Shown piece after piece: positions 9,255 to 20,631 of a stretch of 64,000 bases of DNA (its first letter is position 1; each line of letters opens with the position of its first letter). The notes beneath the pieces are model-generated. The model was not told the origin of the DNA. It did no database searches and saw nothing but the letters and a program-made list of their open reading frames with translations. The stretch spans positions 310,001 through 374,000 of the forward strand of contig NZ_JAJNCY010000004.1 in NCBI RefSeq assembly GCF_021026335.1, written 5' to 3'. The stretch is from Rhizobium sp. C1. Lineage in GTDB: Bacteria; Pseudomonadota; Alphaproteobacteria; Rhizobiales; Rhizobiaceae. The position numbers and the translations under genes are program-made.

Positions 9255-11885
9255 ATGGCCTCAGAACGCTATAACCCGCGCGACGCTGAACCCCGCTGGC
9301 AGGCGGAATGGAACGAGCGCGAGATTTTCAAAACCGACAACGACGATCCGCGCGACAAATATTACGTGCTTGAGATGTTCCCCTATCCCTCGGGCCGCAT
9401 CCACATGGGCCATGTGCGCAACTATGCGATGGGCGATGTCGTGGCGCGCTACAAGCGTGCCCGCGGCTACAACGTTCTGCATCCGATGGGCTGGGACGCC
9501 TTCGGCATGCCGGCGGAAAACGCCGCCATGCAGAACAAGATCCATCCCAAGGAATGGACCTACGCCAATATCGCCACCATGCGCGGCCAGCTGAAATCCA
9601 TGGGCCTGTCGCTCGACTGGTCGCGTGAATTCGCCACCTGCGACGTGGAATATTACCAGCGCCAGCAGAGCCTCTTCCTGGACTTCCTGGAAAAGGGCCT
9701 CGTCTACCGCAAGCAGTCGAAGGTCAACTGGGACCCGGTCGACCAGACGGTTCTGGCGAACGAACAGGTCATCGACGGCCGCGGCTGGCGTTCCGGCGCG
9801 CTGGTGGAACAGCGCGAGCTGACGCAATGGTTCTTCAAGATCACCGACTTTTCGCAGGATCTGCTGGATTCGCTGGACGAACTCGACCAGTGGCCTGAAA
9901 AGGTACGCCTGATGCAGAAGAACTGGATCGGCCGCTCGGAAGGTCTGAGCCTGCGCTGGGAAACCGTCGGCAACGACCTGCCGGAAGAATTCCGCGACGT
10001 GACCGTCTATACGACGCGTCCGGACACGCTGTTCGGCGCGTCCTTCCTGGCGATCGCCGCAGACCACCCGCTGGCAAAGTATGTCGCCGCGAGCAACCCG
10101 GCTGTTGCAGAGTTCGCCGAGGAATGCCGCCGCGCCGGAACGTCGCTGGCAGCACTGGAAACCGCTGAAAAGAAGGGCATGGATACGGGCGTGAAGGTCC
10201 GTCATCCCTTTGACCCCGCTTGGGAACTGCCGGTCTATGTCGCCAATTTCGTGCTGATGGAATACGGCACGGGTGCCATTTTCGGCTGCCCCTCCGGCGA
10301 CCAGCGCGACCTGGATTTCGCCCGCAAATACGGCCTGCCGGTCGTCCCGGTCGTCATGCCGGAAGGCGCCGATGCAGCAAGCTTCACCGTTGGCGACACC
10401 GCATATGATGGCGACGGCGTGATGATCAATTCGCGCTTCCTCGACGGCAAGTCCACAACGGATGCCTTCCAGGAGGTCGCCGACCGTCTGAGCGCCACGC
10501 TGCTGGGCGGCAAGCCGCAGGCAGAGCGCAAGGTGAATTTCCGCCTGCGTGACTGGGGCATTTCGCGCCAGCGCTATTGGGGCTGCCCGATCCCGGTCAT
10601 CCATTGCGATGAATGCGGCGTCGTGCCGGTGCCGAAGAAGGACCTGCCGGTCCAGCTGCCTGACGACATCAATTTCGACAAGCCGGGCAACCCGCTCGAC
10701 CGTCATCCGACCTGGCGCAACGTGAAATGCCCGTGCTGCGGCAAGGACGCCCGCCGCGAGACGGACACGATGGACACGTTTGTCGATTCGTCCTGGTATT
10801 TCGCCCGCTTCACCGCGCCCCGCGCCGACGAGCCGGTCATCACCAATGTCGCCGATGCCTGGCTGCCGGTCGACCAGTATATCGGCGGCATCGAACACGC
10901 GATCCTTCACCTGCTCTATTCGCGCTTCTTCACCCGCGCCATGCGCCAAACCGGCCATGTGAACCTGAAGGAGCCCTTCAAGGGTCTCTTCACGCAGGGC
11001 ATGGTCGTGCATGAGACCTATAAGATCGGTGAGGGCGCGAACGGAACCTGGGTGCAACCTTCGGACATCCGCCTGGAAGAAACGGACGGCACCCGCCGCG
11101 CCTTCCATGTCACCACCGGCGAGGAAGTCACGATCGGCTCGATCGAGAAGATGTCGAAGTCGAAGAAGAACGTGGTCGATCCGGACGATATCATCGCCTC
11201 CTACGGCGCCGATACCGCCCGCTTCTTCATGCTCTCCGACTCGCCGCCGGAACGCGACGTCATCTGGACGGAAGCCGGCGTCGAAGCCGCCCATCGTTTC
11301 GTCCAGCGCATCTGGCGTCTGGTTTCGGAAGCAGCGCCGGCCTTGCGCGGCGTGAATCCGGCACCGGCGACGTCAGGCGAGGCTCTGCCGGTCTCACAGG
11401 CCGCCCACAAGGCGCTGCTGGCCGTCGCCAACGACTACGACCGTCTCGGCTTCAACAAGGCCGTGGCGCGCGTCTATGAACTCGTAAACGCCCTTGCCGC
11501 GCCGCTGACCAAGGTAGGAAATGAAAAGGTCGATGAAGCCTATGCCGGTGCCCTGCGTGAAGCCACGCAGATCCTGGTCCAGCTCTTCGCCCCGATCATG
11601 CCCCATCTGGCCGAAGAATGCTGGAAGGAGATCGGCTGCACGGGCCTCGTTTCCGACGCCGCCTGGCCGGCCTATCTGGAAAGTCTCGTCGTCGAGAACA
11701 CGGTGGTTCTGCCGGTTCAGGTGAACGGCAAGAAGCGCGGCGAATTGACAATCGCGCGCGACGCGTCTCAGAGTGACGTTGAAGCCGCCGTGCTGGCGCT
11801 CGATTTCGTGACCAGCGCACTGGCCGGCGACAAGCCGAAGAAGATCGTCGTCGTACCGCAAAGGATCGTCAATGTCGTTGTTTGA
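9255..11885 (+). CDS. leuS: Leucyl-tRNA synthetase
   Basis: Charges tRNA-Leu. The 876-residue class Ia synthetase has [11 protein letters not shown] (the HIGH-equivalent HMGH at 50-53) and KMSKS at 632-636. The CP1 editing domain sits between them, with a TTRPDTLFG threonine-rich editing motif at about residues 253-261. [16 protein letters not shown] zinc-like segment is seen near residue 495. It is the first gene of a leuS-lptE-holA operon, and its 3' end overlaps lptE by 14 bp. Confidence 0.97.
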   Translation: MASERYNPRDAEPRWQAEWNEREIFKTDNDDPRDKYYVLEMFPYPSGRIHMGHVRNYAMGDVVARYKRARGYNVLHPMGWDAFGMPAENAAMQNKIHPKEWTYANIATMRGQLKSMGLSLDWSREFATCDVEYYQRQQSLFLDFLEKGLVYRKQSKVNWDPVDQTVLANEQVIDGRGWRSGALVEQRELTQWFFKITDFSQDLLDSLDELDQWPEKVRLMQKNWIGRSEGLSLRWETVGNDLPEEFRDVTVYTTRPDTLFGASFLAIAADHPLAKYVAASNPAVAEFAEECRRAGTSLAALETAEKKGMDTGVKVRHPFDPAWELPVYVANFVLMEYGTGAIFGCPSGDQRDLDFARKYGLPVVPVVMPEGADAASFTVGDTAYDGDGVMINSRFLDGKSTTDAFQEVADRLSATLLGGKPQAERKVNFRLRDWGISRQRYWGCPIPVIHCDECGVVPVPKKDLPVQLPDDINFDKPGNPLDRHPTWRNVKCPCCGKDARRETDTMDTFVDSSWYFARFTAPRADEPVITNVADAWLPVDQYIGGIEHAILHLLYSRFFTRAMRQTGHVNLKEPFKGLFTQGMVVHETYKIGEGANGTWVQPSDIRLEETDGTRRAFHVTTGEEVTIGSIEKMSKSKKNVVDPDDIIASYGADTARFFMLSDSPPERDVIWTEAGVEAAHRFVQRIWRLVSEAAPALRGVNPAPATSGEALPVSQAAHKALLAVANDYDRLGFNKAVARVYELVNALAAPLTKVGNEKVDEAYAGALREATQILVQLFAPIMPHLAEECWKEIGCTGLVSDAAWPAYLESLVVENTVVLPVQVNGKKRGELTIARDASQSDVEAAVLALDFVTSALAGDKPKKIVVVPQRIVNVVV

Positions 11886-12381
11886 TAAGCCGCTGTTTCG
11901 ACGTGCTTTTGTGGGCGCTGTACTGGCTTCGGTGCTGGGTCTCAGCGCCTGCCAGGTACAGCCGCTTTACGGTAAGGCCGGGATCACGGGTGAACTCGCC
12001 AGCGTCGGTATCTCAGAGCCGACGAACCGCGTTGAGCAGTCTGTCCGCAACCAGATGATCTTCCTGCTCTCCGGTGGGGCGGGGGAGCCGGCAAATCCGG
12101 TGTATCAGCTGAATCTGCGGGTAAGTTCCAGCAATGTGAACTATCTTTCGCAGATATCATCAAACCTGCCGCAGCCGGGGCGTGTAACTCTGACCGCGAC
12201 CTATACGTTGACGCGTGACGGCAAGCTGATCAAGCAGGGTACACAGCGGATGGACGCGCAGCTTGATTACACAAGCCAGCAATTCGCTCAGATTCGTGCT
12301 GTTCGCGACGCCGAAGACCGCGCCGCGCGCGAACTTGCCGAAGTGCTGAAGCTCGATATCGCCTCGGCCCTGTCGAAGTGA
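11872..12381 (+). CDS. lptE: LPS-assembly lipoprotein LptE
   Basis: A 169-residue outer-membrane lipoprotein that plugs the LptD barrel during lipopolysaccharide export. A basic-hydrophobic signal ends in the lipobox LSAC with Cys24 or nearby as the lipidated residue; QVQPLYG follows, which is typical of rhizobial LptE. The rest is a compact alpha/beta domain. The start overlaps the leuS end by 14 bp and holA follows after 7 bp, the order seen across alphaproteobacteria. Confidence 0.9.
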   Translation: MSLFDKPLFRRAFVGAVLASVLGLSACQVQPLYGKAGITGELASVGISEPTNRVEQSVRNQMIFLLSGGAGEPANPVYQLNLRVSSSNVNYLSQISSNLPQPGRVTLTATYTLTRDGKLIKQGTQRMDAQLDYTSQQFAQIRAVRDAEDRAARELAEVLKLDIASALSK

Positions 12382-12388
12382 TCGGCCC

Positions 12389-13423
12389 ATGTCGGAGCTG
12401 AAACCGCAGGAATTCGACCGCCTCTTGCGGGGCAGCTCGGCCTTGCCGCGCATCATCGTCATTTTCGGTCCTGATCGCGGACTTGTTTCTGAACGCGCGG
12501 AAGCCGCAGCAGTGCGGACCGGCATAGCCCTCAACGACCCCTTTGCGGTCACCAAGATCGAGGCTTCGGACCTTCAGAAGACGCCGGGGCGCCTGATGGA
12601 GGAAATGCAGAGCATCGGCCTCTTCGGCGGTGAAAAGCTGGTCTGGGTCCGCAATGCCGCCAACGAGAAGGCACTTGTCGACGGCGTCACGGCTTTGGCG
12701 GCAGCTGAGCCGGAAACCTATCTGATCATAGAAGCCGGCGACCTGAAAAAGGGCGCGGCGCTGAGAAAGGCCGCTGAAGCCGCCCGCAGCGTTGTCTCAG
12801 TTCCCTGCTATGCAGACGATCAGGCGAGCCTCAACAGCCTCATAGACGACATTCTGAACGAGACTGGCCAGCGCATCACACCGGGAGCGAGAGCGCGCCT
12901 CCTGGACAATCTGGGGGGGGATCGCCGGGCGAGCCGGGGCGAGATCCGCAAGTTGGCGCTTTATTGCGCCCATGAACCGCAAATCGAGGAGCAACATGTC
13001 CTCGACATCATCGGAGATGTCAGCGAAACCTCGCTCGATAACCTGATCGATGCGCTTCTTGGCGGCGATGCCAACGCCATGATTGCCGCACTGGAAGCGT
13101 TGATTTCCGCGAAAACCGCCATCTATCAGGTTCTGAACGCGGTCCTGCGGCAATTTCAGATGCTCGATACGCTGCGGGCGGAGATGGATAAATCACGCGT
13201 CTCTGCAAGCCAGGTCATCCAGACACACGGCAAGCATATCTTCTTCAAACGGCGCAACGTCGTCACCCAGGCGCTTTCCGTATGGACGACCCCGAAACTC
13301 TCTCGTGAGCTGTCTCGCCTGCAGACCATGGTGCTGACAAGCCAGAAGAACCCGCAGATTGCCGACAGCGTCGCCGCCCAGCTTCTCCTGTCTCTGACGC
13401 AGCAATCGGTCGTCAGGCGCTGA
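12389..13423 (+). CDS. holA: DNA polymerase III delta subunit
   Basis: Clamp-loader delta subunit, 344 residues, with the HolA AAA+-like fold lacking a functional P-loop. Family features include IIVIFGPDRGLVSERAE near the N-terminus, the segment TYLIIEAGDLKKGAALRK and the C-terminal collar domain. It opens the beta clamp with gamma/tau and delta-prime. Last gene of the leuS operon. A run of eight G residues (12913-12920) lies within the coding frame. Confidence 0.92.
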   Translation: MSELKPQEFDRLLRGSSALPRIIVIFGPDRGLVSERAEAAAVRTGIALNDPFAVTKIEASDLQKTPGRLMEEMQSIGLFGGEKLVWVRNAANEKALVDGVTALAAAEPETYLIIEAGDLKKGAALRKAAEAARSVVSVPCYADDQASLNSLIDDILNETGQRITPGARARLLDNLGGDRRASRGEIRKLALYCAHEPQIEEQHVLDIIGDVSETSLDNLIDALLGGDANAMIAALEALISAKTAIYQVLNAVLRQFQMLDTLRAEMDKSRVSASQVIQTHGKHIFFKRRNVVTQALSVWTTPKLSRELSRLQTMVLTSQKNPQIADSVAAQLLLSLTQQSVVRR

Positions 13424-13541
13424 ATTCTGCCTCAGTCAGAACGATCAGTGACTTTTGAAAATTCTTTTGAAAGCAGGTACTTGAGCTTCCGTTCGGCGGT
13501 TTATTCCGTGTGTGAAAGCTGTTCACGATAGACACGAAACG

Positions 13542-13573
13542 AAAAACCTCTCCCACGAAAATCATGGGAGAGG
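13542..13573 (-). terminator. Rho-independent terminator of the parAB side
   Basis: CCTCTCCCA and TGGGAGAGG form a 9-bp stem (13547-13573). On the minus strand it is followed by TTTTTC, so it terminates leftward transcription leaving parB, between converging holA and parB. Confidence 0.85.
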
Positions 13574-13602
13574 AGATCAAACGTGTCCCGTGACGTCGGG
13601 TT

Positions 13603-14496
13603 CTAACGCCGCTCAAGCAGCCGGCAAATTTCTTCCAGTTGGTCGAGCGTCTTATAGGAAATCTTCACGAAGCCGCCGGCAGCCTTGTGGCTGACCGAAA
13701 CATCGAGGCCAAGCGCATCCGAGAGCGACTTCTCCAGCGCCAGCGTATCGGCATCCTTGTTGTCACGCGGCTTCTGCCCAACGAGGCCCGGATTTTCCTG
13801 CGCCTTGATATCATTCTGCGCCAGACGCTCCGTATCGCGCACAGACATGCCCTTGGCGACGACCGATCTCGCGAGCATCACCGGGTTTGAGGTCGGAATC
13901 AAGGCGCGCGCGTGACCTGCAGAGAGCGTTCCAGACGACAGCATGTCGCGCACCTCATCCGGCAATTTCAACAGACGCAGACTGTTGGCGACATGGCTCC
14001 GGCTTTTTCCAATAATTTCGCCGAGATCGTTCTGCGTATAGCCATGCTCCGCGATAAGCTGTTCGTAACCCAGCGCCTCTTCGAGCGGATTGAGGTCTGA
14101 ACGCTGAACATTTTCAACGATCGCCAGCTCAAGCGCAGTGCGATCATCTACATCGCGGACGATTACCGGGATATCGGCAAACCCCGCCAGCTGTGCGGCT
14201 CTCCAGCGACGTTCACCGGCAATAATCTCGAATTGCCCGCCAGCCACTGTGCGCACGACAACAGGCTGCACGATCCCGTGCTGACGGATTGACGCAGCCA
14301 GCTCCTGCAGCTCGGCCTCATCGAACGTGCGGCGGGGATTTCGCGGATTGCGAACGACGTGTTCGATCGGAACCTGGCGATCCGCGCTGATCCGGCTGGA
14401 TGCTGCACTGCCACTCATGGGAATCGGCTGATCCATCTCACCGATCAGCGCTGCGAGACCGCGGCCGAGGCGGCGTTTCGAATGATCTTCTTCCAT
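13603..14496 (-). CDS. parB: Chromosome partitioning protein ParB
   Basis: Centromere-binding CTPase of 297 residues. The N-terminal ParA-interacting segment (GRGLAALIGE), the CTP-binding box GERRWRAAQLAG and the helix-turn-helix region around LGEIIGKSRSHVANSLRLLK are visible. The basic C-terminal dimerisation part follows. It should spread from the parS sites in this window. It lies 27 bp after parA in a leftward mnmE-mnmG-rsmG-parA-parB block and is followed by a strong terminator. Confidence 0.96.
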   Translation of the reverse strand: MEEDHSKRRLGRGLAALIGEMDQPIPMSGSAASSRISADRQVPIEHVVRNPRNPRRTFDEAELQELAASIRQHGIVQPVVVRTVAGGQFEIIAGERRWRAAQLAGFADIPVIVRDVDDRTALELAIVENVQRSDLNPLEEALGYEQLIAEHGYTQNDLGEIIGKSRSHVANSLRLLKLPDEVRDMLSSGTLSAGHARALIPTSNPVMLARSVVAKGMSVRDTERLAQNDIKAQENPGLVGQKPRDNKDADTLALEKSLSDALGLDVSVSHKAAGGFVKISYKTLDQLEEICRLLERR

Positions 14497-14523
14497 GCCG
14501 AGATTATTACACCTCCGTTACAA

Positions 14524-15324
14524 TTAGGCTGCGAGGCGCTGACGCTCTCTCTGGATGACTTCCGAAGCCAGTTGAAGATAGGCCTGACTTCCCGCGCACT
14601 TCAGATCGTAAAGGATCGCCGGCTTCCCATAAGAGGGCGCTTCGGATACGCGAACATTACGAGGGATGAGAGTGTGATAAACCTTCTCACCAAGATGGGT
14701 TCGAACATCGTTGACCACCTGCTGGGCCAGATTATTTCGAGCGTCGAACATTGTCAGCACAATGCCCTGGATATCCAGCTGCGGATTTACCGTCGAACGA
14801 ATTTGTGAAACAGTTTCAAGAAGTTGGCTCAGGCCCTCGAGAGCGAAGAACTCGCACTGCAGGGGGACAAGAACCGAGTGAGCGGCCGCCATCGCATTCA
14901 TCGTCAACAGATTGAAGCTGGGCGGGCAATCGACCAGTATGTAAGAATATTCAAAGGCTTGCGTCGAGATCAGAGCCTTGCGCAAACGGAAAACCCGGTC
15001 ACTCGCCTGCGAAATCTCCATTTCAATACCCAGAAGATCCATGGTCGAGGGGATGATGTGAAGATTCGGAACGGCGGTTTCCTGCACGGTCTCCTTTACT
15101 GAATGCGTCCCCATCAGGAGGTCGTAAGAAGAATGCTCGCGGTTTTTCCGTCCGATACCGAGCCCGGTGCTCGCGTTCCCTTGTGGGTCAAGGTCGACAA
15201 TCAGAACCTTTTCACCGATCGCAGCGAGTGCCGTCGCAAGATTAATCGCAGTGGTAGTCTTCCCAACCCCACCCTTCTGATTTGCAACGGTTATGATCCG
15301 ATTTCGATATCCGCTCATCGCCAT
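14524..15324 (-). CDS. parA: Chromosome partitioning ATPase ParA
   Basis: A 266-residue deviant Walker ATPase (NQKGGVGKTTTAINLA), with the switch segment VDLDPQGNAS and the VDCPPSFNLLT motif. With ParB it moves the duplicated origin region to the new pole. An alternative ATG two codons downstream (15318) is possible. Ten bp separate it from the rsmG stop, so it is co-transcribed with rsmG and parB. Confidence 0.96.
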   Translation of the reverse strand: MAMSGYRNRIITVANQKGGVGKTTTAINLATALAAIGEKVLIVDLDPQGNASTGLGIGRKNREHSSYDLLMGTHSVKETVQETAVPNLHIIPSTMDLLGIEMEISQASDRVFRLRKALISTQAFEYSYILVDCPPSFNLLTMNAMAAAHSVLVPLQCEFFALEGLSQLLETVSQIRSTVNPQLDIQGIVLTMFDARNNLAQQVVNDVRTHLGEKVYHTLIPRNVRVSEAPSYGKPAILYDLKCAGSQAYLQLASEVIQRERQRLAA

Positions 15325-15334
15325 TTTGGTCTCG

Positions 15335-15970
15335 CTACACCTTGGGCGTCAGATTCGAAATCTCAAGAATAACCGATCCCTGCTCGATCTGACTCTCATG
15401 TTTTACCAGATCGAAGTTCCAACTTCTATGCGCGTCGGAGATCTCGCGCGCGTAATCCCGACCTTTATGGAAAAAAAGTTTCGTTTGGGCAGACATCTCG
15501 ATCCAAGGCATCGAAAAGGAGCAAAGATCCGAAAGGTCTGCCAGAGCCCGCGCAGAAATCGCGGCGCATTCCGGCACCTCTCTGGGCGCGTCTTCGATGC
15601 GAACGGGATGGACGGAGGCACGCGCACCCGTTTGAAGAATGGCATTGCGAAGGAATGACGCCTTTTTGTTGTTGCTCTCGACGAGATGAACCCATCCGTC
15701 CTCCAGCTCAGAGAGCAAGATGGCGGTGATCACGCCAGGAAACCCTCCACCGCTGCCCAGATCAACCCACTCTTGGGGCTTAGGGCTTAGGGCAAAGAGC
15801 TGCGCGCTATCCGCAATATGCCGCCGCCACAAGTCACCGGCCGTTGACGGCGCCACAAGATTGATGGCCTTGGCCCACTTCTGAAAGAGGTCGGCAAAGG
15901 CATGTAGTTTCTCCATCGTTTCACGTGAAACACGTAATCCGTCTAGTTCTAACGGGTGACTCTTCATCAT
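15335..15970 (-). CDS. rsmG: 16S rRNA (guanine-N7)-methyltransferase RsmG (GidB)
   Basis: SAM-dependent methyltransferase of 211 residues that forms m7G527 (E. coli numbering) in 16S rRNA; loss gives low-level streptomycin resistance in many bacteria. It carries the SAM motif [11 protein letters not shown] and the segment [13 protein letters not shown]. Its ATG overlaps the mnmG stop in ATGA. Codons near the start encode VSRET with a sequence that is also a near-perfect parS site. Confidence 0.95.
   Translation of the reverse strand: MMKSHPLELDGLRVSRETMEKLHAFADLFQKWAKAINLVAPSTAGDLWRRHIADSAQLFALSPKPQEWVDLGSGGGFPGVITAILLSELEDGWVHLVESNNKKASFLRNAILQTGARASVHPVRIEDAPREVPECAAISARALADLSDLCSFSMPWIEMSAQTKLFFHKGRDYAREISDAHRSWNFDLVKHESQIEQGSVILEISNLTPKV
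15917..15932. other. parS centromere site inside rsmG
   Basis: CGTTTCACGTGAAACA differs from the parS consensus TGTTTCACGTGAAACA only at the first base. It is the best match in the window, lies within codons 13-18 of rsmG and is only about 600 bp upstream of parA. Confidence 0.88.
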
Positions 15971-17853
15971 TGTATAGAGGCTTTCAACTCAGACGCAGAC
16001 TCGGCTCGCTTACGCAGGTGCACCAGCAGGAGCGCCAGAGCTGCAGGCGTCATACCTTCAATAGCTGCGGCCTGAGCCATGTTTAGAGGCTTGATTCTAT
16101 CGAGCTTTAGGATGAGCTCGTTGGAAAGGCCGGAGATGTCCTCGAAAGAAAAGTTTTGAGGGATCGCTCGCGCTTCATCTCGCCTTACATCGGCAATCGT
16201 GGCTGCCTGGCGATCCATATACACCGAATATCCAGCTTCTATCTTGAGCGCCGCCTGCACAGCAGTATCCAATCTACTCAGTTCTGGCCATATCCGCTGC
16301 GCGTCCGAAAGCTCGAAATCCGGGCGCGAAAGCAAGTCGTAAGCGCTTCGCCGAACGCCATCCTTGTTCAACGTCAGCCCGAAATGCTCCGCCTCATTCG
16401 GCGTTATGCTCAAGCTCTTCAGCAATTCGCGCGCCGTGTCCACGTTGCTTCTGTAGCGCTCGAACTTTTCCCGCCGGGCAGCCCCGCAAATCCCCAACTC
16501 GATCGCCAGGTGAGTCAACCGTTCGTCCGCATTATCTGCGCGCAAGGACAGCCGGTATTCAGCCCGAGAAGTGAACATACGATAAGGCTCTGTCACGCCG
16601 AAGCTGATCAGGTCATCGATCATGACGCCAATATAGGAGTCAGTTCTGCTGAAGCGGACAGCCTCTGCACCCGTTGCGTGACGAGCGGCGTTCAAACCTG
16701 CAACAAGCCCCTGCGCGCCAGCCTCTTCATAGCCGGTGGTTCCGTTAATCTGCCCCGCAAGGAACAACCCGGGAAGGGCGCGGACTGCAAGCCGGTGATC
16801 AAGCTGCGTGGGATCAACAAAGTCATATTCGATCGCGTAACCCGGCTGCCGTATCACAACCGCTTCCAAACCGGGAATGCTGCGAATGAAAGCCTCCTGC
16901 ACATCAACAGGAAGGGAAGTCGAGATACCGTTCGGGTAAACGGTGTCATCATTCAGGCCCTCGGGTTCCAGAAATATCTGATGACCGTCCCGATCGCCGA
17001 ACCGGACAATCTTATCCTCGATCGACGGACAATAACGCGGACCCACTCCCTTGATCTCGCCCGAATACATGGCCGAGCGGTGAATATTCTCGCGGATAAT
17101 GCGATGGGTCTGCTCAGTGGTACGGGTCACACCGCAAGCAATCTGGCGATTGGTGATAGACTCGGTCATGAAGGAAAATGGCGTCAGTTCAGGATCAGCC
17201 TCCTGAACGCCGATGCTATCCCACGCGATCGTCTTTCCATCAAGACGCGCAGGGGTACCCGTCTTCAAACGCCCAAGGCGCAGCCCGAGCGCCTCAAACC
17301 GGGCCGAGAGCCCGATGCTCGGCTCCTCACCGACCCTGCCAGCGGGTGTCTTTTCATTCCCGATGTGAATCAATCCACGCAAAAAGGTGCCCGTCGTAAT
17401 AACAACAGAACGGCACCGAATCGATCTTCCGTCTGAGGTTTGAACCCCGTTCACTTCGCCATTCTCTACCAGAAGATCAAAGGCATCACCTTCGAGCAGC
17501 GTAAGCCCTTGAATTCCGGCAATGGACGTCTGCATATGCGTCTTATAGAGAGCCCGGTCGGCCTGGGTCCTCGGCCCTCGGACGGCCGGTCCCTTTTTCC
17601 GGTTCAGCAGGCGAAACTGTATGCCGGCTTGGTCCGCAATCCGTCCCATTAACCCGTCCAGGGCGTCGATTTCACGCACGAGGTGACCTTTACCCAAGCC
17701 GCCAATGGCAGGGTTGCACGACATCATGCCGATTGTCGATATTTTGTGTGTCAGCAACAGCGTCGTTGCGCCTGCCCGTGCGGATGCCGAGGCCGCCTCA
17801 CAGCCCGCGTGGCCACCACCGATGACGATAACGTCAAAATCGAAAGTCTTCAT
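15967..17853 (-). CDS. mnmG: tRNA uridine-5-carboxymethylaminomethyl modification enzyme MnmG (GidA)
   Basis: FAD-dependent subunit that, with MnmE, installs the cmnm5 group at U34 of several tRNAs. From the ATG at 17853 it is 628 residues. It shows the dinucleotide motif [12 protein letters not shown], the family signature [11 protein letters not shown] and the [12 protein letters not shown] block. The upstream in-frame start at 17889 adds a non-conserved dozen residues. It overlaps rsmG by 4 bp and lies 36 bp after mnmE. Confidence 0.96.
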   Translation of the reverse strand: MKTFDFDVIVIGGGHAGCEAASASARAGATTLLLTHKISTIGMMSCNPAIGGLGKGHLVREIDALDGLMGRIADQAGIQFRLLNRKKGPAVRGPRTQADRALYKTHMQTSIAGIQGLTLLEGDAFDLLVENGEVNGVQTSDGRSIRCRSVVITTGTFLRGLIHIGNEKTPAGRVGEEPSIGLSARFEALGLRLGRLKTGTPARLDGKTIAWDSIGVQEADPELTPFSFMTESITNRQIACGVTRTTEQTHRIIRENIHRSAMYSGEIKGVGPRYCPSIEDKIVRFGDRDGHQIFLEPEGLNDDTVYPNGISTSLPVDVQEAFIRSIPGLEAVVIRQPGYAIEYDFVDPTQLDHRLAVRALPGLFLAGQINGTTGYEEAGAQGLVAGLNAARHATGAEAVRFSRTDSYIGVMIDDLISFGVTEPYRMFTSRAEYRLSLRADNADERLTHLAIELGICGAARREKFERYRSNVDTARELLKSLSITPNEAEHFGLTLNKDGVRRSAYDLLSRPDFELSDAQRIWPELSRLDTAVQAALKIEAGYSVYMDRQAATIADVRRDEARAIPQNFSFEDISGLSNELILKLDRIKPLNMAQAAAIEGMTPAALALLLVHLRKRAESASELKASIQ

Positions 17854-17889
17854 CGTTTCGTTCCTGAATCGATATGGGCGGAAGCCCAT

Positions 17890-19212
17890 CTATTTGCCCA
17901 CGCAGAACTGGGAAAAGATCAGCCCCAACAACGCATCCGGGGTCACTCTCCCCGTCAAATGCGCCAGTTCATCGGCAGCGCTTCGTAAAAACTCAGCGCG
18001 AAGCTCCAGTGGCGTACCCGGCCCCTCAATCGCCTCGATGAGGGCCGCGCATGCGCTCACAACATGGTTACGATGCCGAATCAAAAGTGGAGTGGCAAAA
18101 TCACCGCCACCCATCGCGCGCGCCGCGCGCGCTTCTATTTGTTTCAGAAGTGAATCGATTCCGTTTCCCGTCAACACCGAAATAGAGAGAAAGCTATCTG
18201 AAGTCGACGCGGAATCGCGTTCAGCCTTGCTACGCACGAAAATGATATCAGACTTCGCCTCAGCCGTCTCGATCTCATTCTGCGCTGCTCTCTCTCCCGT
18301 CTCCGAGAGGTAGAGTACCAGATCGGCGGCGCGAATCGTCGCATGCGCGCGCTCGATACCGATACGTTCAACCGGATCGTCGGTTTCTCGCAAACCCGCA
18401 GTATCGTAGAGAACGATCTTCGTTCCGTTCAGATCAAGATCAACAGAGAGAACATCACGCGTGGTGCCCGCAATATCAGTAACGATCGCAACGTCGCGTC
18501 GCGCAAGATAATTCAGCAAGCTCGACTTTCCGGCATTCGGCGGACCGGCAATCGCGACGCGAAAACCCTCTTGAATGATTTCGGCGCTGTGATCGGATAG
18601 CGCCGCCTCCATCTCGCTCACGAGCAGTCGCACGTCGCGCCACACTTGGTCAGACACGGAGCCGGGAATGTCCCCCTCATCGGCAAAGTCGAGTTCAGCC
18701 TCGATGAGCGCGCGCGCCTGCGACAAACGCGCCATCCATCCGTCGTAGCGCTTGGACAGGTAGCCGTCAGCGAGATATTTGGCGAGGCGCCTTTGGTTCG
18801 CTGTTTCCGCCTGGAGAAGCTCGGCCAGACCTTCAGCCTCCACCAGATCCATCTTGCCGTTTTCAAAGGCCCGCCGGGCAAATTCTCCCGCTTCCGCGGG
18901 CCTTAGACCGGGGATCGCCGCAAGAGCCTCGAGGATCGCTGCGACAATGGCGCGGCCGCCGTGAACCTGAAGTTCGGCGCAATCTTCGCCCGTGAAAGAC
19001 CGGGGTCCTTTGAAAAACAGCGCCAACCCGCGATCGAGCTCTTCTCCATCCGCTGCACAAACCGTGACAAGTCGCGCCAGTCTCTCCGGCGGCACGACAC
19101 GACAGAGCAGGCGCAAGACATGTTCGGTCGCGGCGCCCGACATTCGGATAACGGCAACACCAGCCGGGAGACCGCCGCTGGAAAGCGCGAAGATCGTGTC
19201 TGAACTTGCCAT
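17890..19212 (-). CDS. mnmE: tRNA modification GTPase MnmE (TrmE)
   Basis: K+-activated GTPase partner of MnmG; 440 residues from the ATG at 19212. The folate-binding N-terminal domain begins with SDTIFALSSG. The G domain contains GPPNAGKSSLL (G1), DIAGTTRD (G2) and DTAGLRET (G3). The C-terminal CVGK carries the catalytic cysteine. The start at 19212 matches the family N-terminus; an extension to 19296 is unlikely. Confidence 0.95.
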   Translation of the reverse strand: MASSDTIFALSSGGLPAGVAVIRMSGAATEHVLRLLCRVVPPERLARLVTVCAADGEELDRGLALFFKGPRSFTGEDCAELQVHGGRAIVAAILEALAAIPGLRPAEAGEFARRAFENGKMDLVEAEGLAELLQAETANQRRLAKYLADGYLSKRYDGWMARLSQARALIEAELDFADEGDIPGSVSDQVWRDVRLLVSEMEAALSDHSAEIIQEGFRVAIAGPPNAGKSSLLNYLARRDVAIVTDIAGTTRDVLSVDLDLNGTKIVLYDTAGLRETDDPVERIGIERAHATIRAADLVLYLSETGERAAQNEIETAEAKSDIIFVRSKAERDSASTSDSFLSISVLTGNGIDSLLKQIEARAARAMGGGDFATPLLIRHRNHVVSACAALIEAIEGPGTPLELRAEFLRSAADELAHLTGRVTPDALLGLIFSQFCVGK

Positions 19213-19365
19213 AACTCTTGCATCCATCCCATCAGGAAAAGGGGATCTCACCACACCTTTGCCGCCAAGCTTCATCGCCGCGGTTTCTGCGATCAAAACA
19301 AAAAAGAGTCAATCACGGCGCAAAACCGCGATTGACTCTCATTTACGAGAATCCGGCTAAAGAAA

Positions 19366-20631
19366 TCAGGTATTCATCGATTCAAAGAAGTCGCCGTTAT
19401 TCTTCGTCTGCTTCAGCTTGTCGATCAGGAACTCGATCGCGTCCGTCGTGCCCATCGGGGCGAGAATCCGACGAAGAACAAAGATCTTCTGCAGGTCCTG
19501 ACGCGGAACCAGAAGGTCTTCCTTACGCGTACCGGACTTCAGAATATCCATAGCCGGGAAGATGCGCTTGTCAGCCACCTTACGGTCAAGGACGATTTCC
19601 GAGTTGCCGGTACCCTTGAACTCTTCGAAAATGACTTCGTCCATGCGGCTTCCGGTATCGATCAGCGCGGTCGCAATGATCGTCAGCGAACCACCTTCCT
19701 CGATGTTACGGGCGGCGCCGAAGAAACGCTTCGGGCGCTGCAGCGCGTTTGCATCCACACCGCCGGTCAGAACCTTACCCGAAGAGGGAACGACCGTGTT
19801 ATAGGCGCGGCCAAGACGGGTAATCGAATCCAGCAGGATGACCACGTCGCGGCCATGCTCGACCAGGCGCTTGGCCTTCTCTATCACCATTTCTGCCACC
19901 TGAACGTGCCGCGTGGCCGGCTCGTCGAAGGTCGAGGACACAACTTCGCCGCGCACGGAGCGCTGCATGTCAGTCACTTCTTCCGGACGTTCGTCGATCA
20001 GAAGAACGATCAGATAGCATTCCGGATGATTTGCGGTAATCGAATGGGCGATATTCTGCAGGAGCACCGTCTTACCGGTACGCGGCGGCGCCACGATCAG
20101 CGCGCGCTGACCCTTGCCGAGAGGCGCCACCAGATCGATCACACGAGGTGACAGATCCTTGGATGTTGGAACCTCAAGCTCCATCTTGAAGCGTTCGTTC
20201 GGATAAAGCGGCGTCAGGTTATCGAAATGAACCTTGTGCCGGATCTTTTCCGGGTCCTCGAAATTGATCGTGTTGACCTTCAACAGCGCGAAATAGCGTT
20301 CGCCTTCCTTGGGGCCCCGGATCGGGCCTTCAACCGTATCGCCGGTTTTCAGCGAGAAGCGTCGAATCTGCGACGGCGAGATGTAGATATCATCGGGACC
20401 GGGAAGGTAGTTGGCATTGGCAGAGCGCAGAAAGCCAAAGCCGTCCTGAAGCACTTCCACAACGCCTTCGCCAATGATCTCCACCTCCTGCGTGGCCAGA
20501 ACCTTCAGAATTGCAAACATCAATTCCTGTTTGCGCATCGTGCTCGCGTTCTCGACCTCCAGCGACTCTGCAAAGGCAAGCAAGTCGGTTGGTGTCTTGT
20601 TCTTAAGCTCCTGAAGCTTCATTTCAGCCAT
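19366..20631 (-). CDS. rho: Transcription termination factor Rho
   Basis: Hexameric RNA helicase/ATPase that terminates transcription. The ATG at 20631 gives 421 residues starting [18 protein letters not shown], the size and N-terminus usual in rhizobia. The cold-shock-like RNA-binding domain ([18 protein letters not shown]), the Walker [13 protein letters not shown] and the Walker B region [11 protein letters not shown] are clear. It sits between mnmE and hemJ on the leftward strand. Confidence 0.97.
   Translation of the reverse strand: MAEMKLQELKNKTPTDLLAFAESLEVENASTMRKQELMFAILKVLATQEVEIIGEGVVEVLQDGFGFLRSANANYLPGPDDIYISPSQIRRFSLKTGDTVEGPIRGPKEGERYFALLKVNTINFEDPEKIRHKVHFDNLTPLYPNERFKMELEVPTSKDLSPRVIDLVAPLGKGQRALIVAPPRTGKTVLLQNIAHSITANHPECYLIVLLIDERPEEVTDMQRSVRGEVVSSTFDEPATRHVQVAEMVIEKAKRLVEHGRDVVILLDSITRLGRAYNTVVPSSGKVLTGGVDANALQRPKRFFGAARNIEEGGSLTIIATALIDTGSRMDEVIFEEFKGTGNSEIVLDRKVADKRIFPAMDILKSGTRKEDLLVPRQDLQKIFVLRRILAPMGTTDAIEFLIDKLKQTKNNGDFFESMNT

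Noticed and set aside
9261-11294. 677-codon open frame antisense to leuS
   Set aside because: Arises from GC-rich codon bias opposite a perfectly recognisable leuS; the translation is His/Arg/Gly-rich with no family motif.
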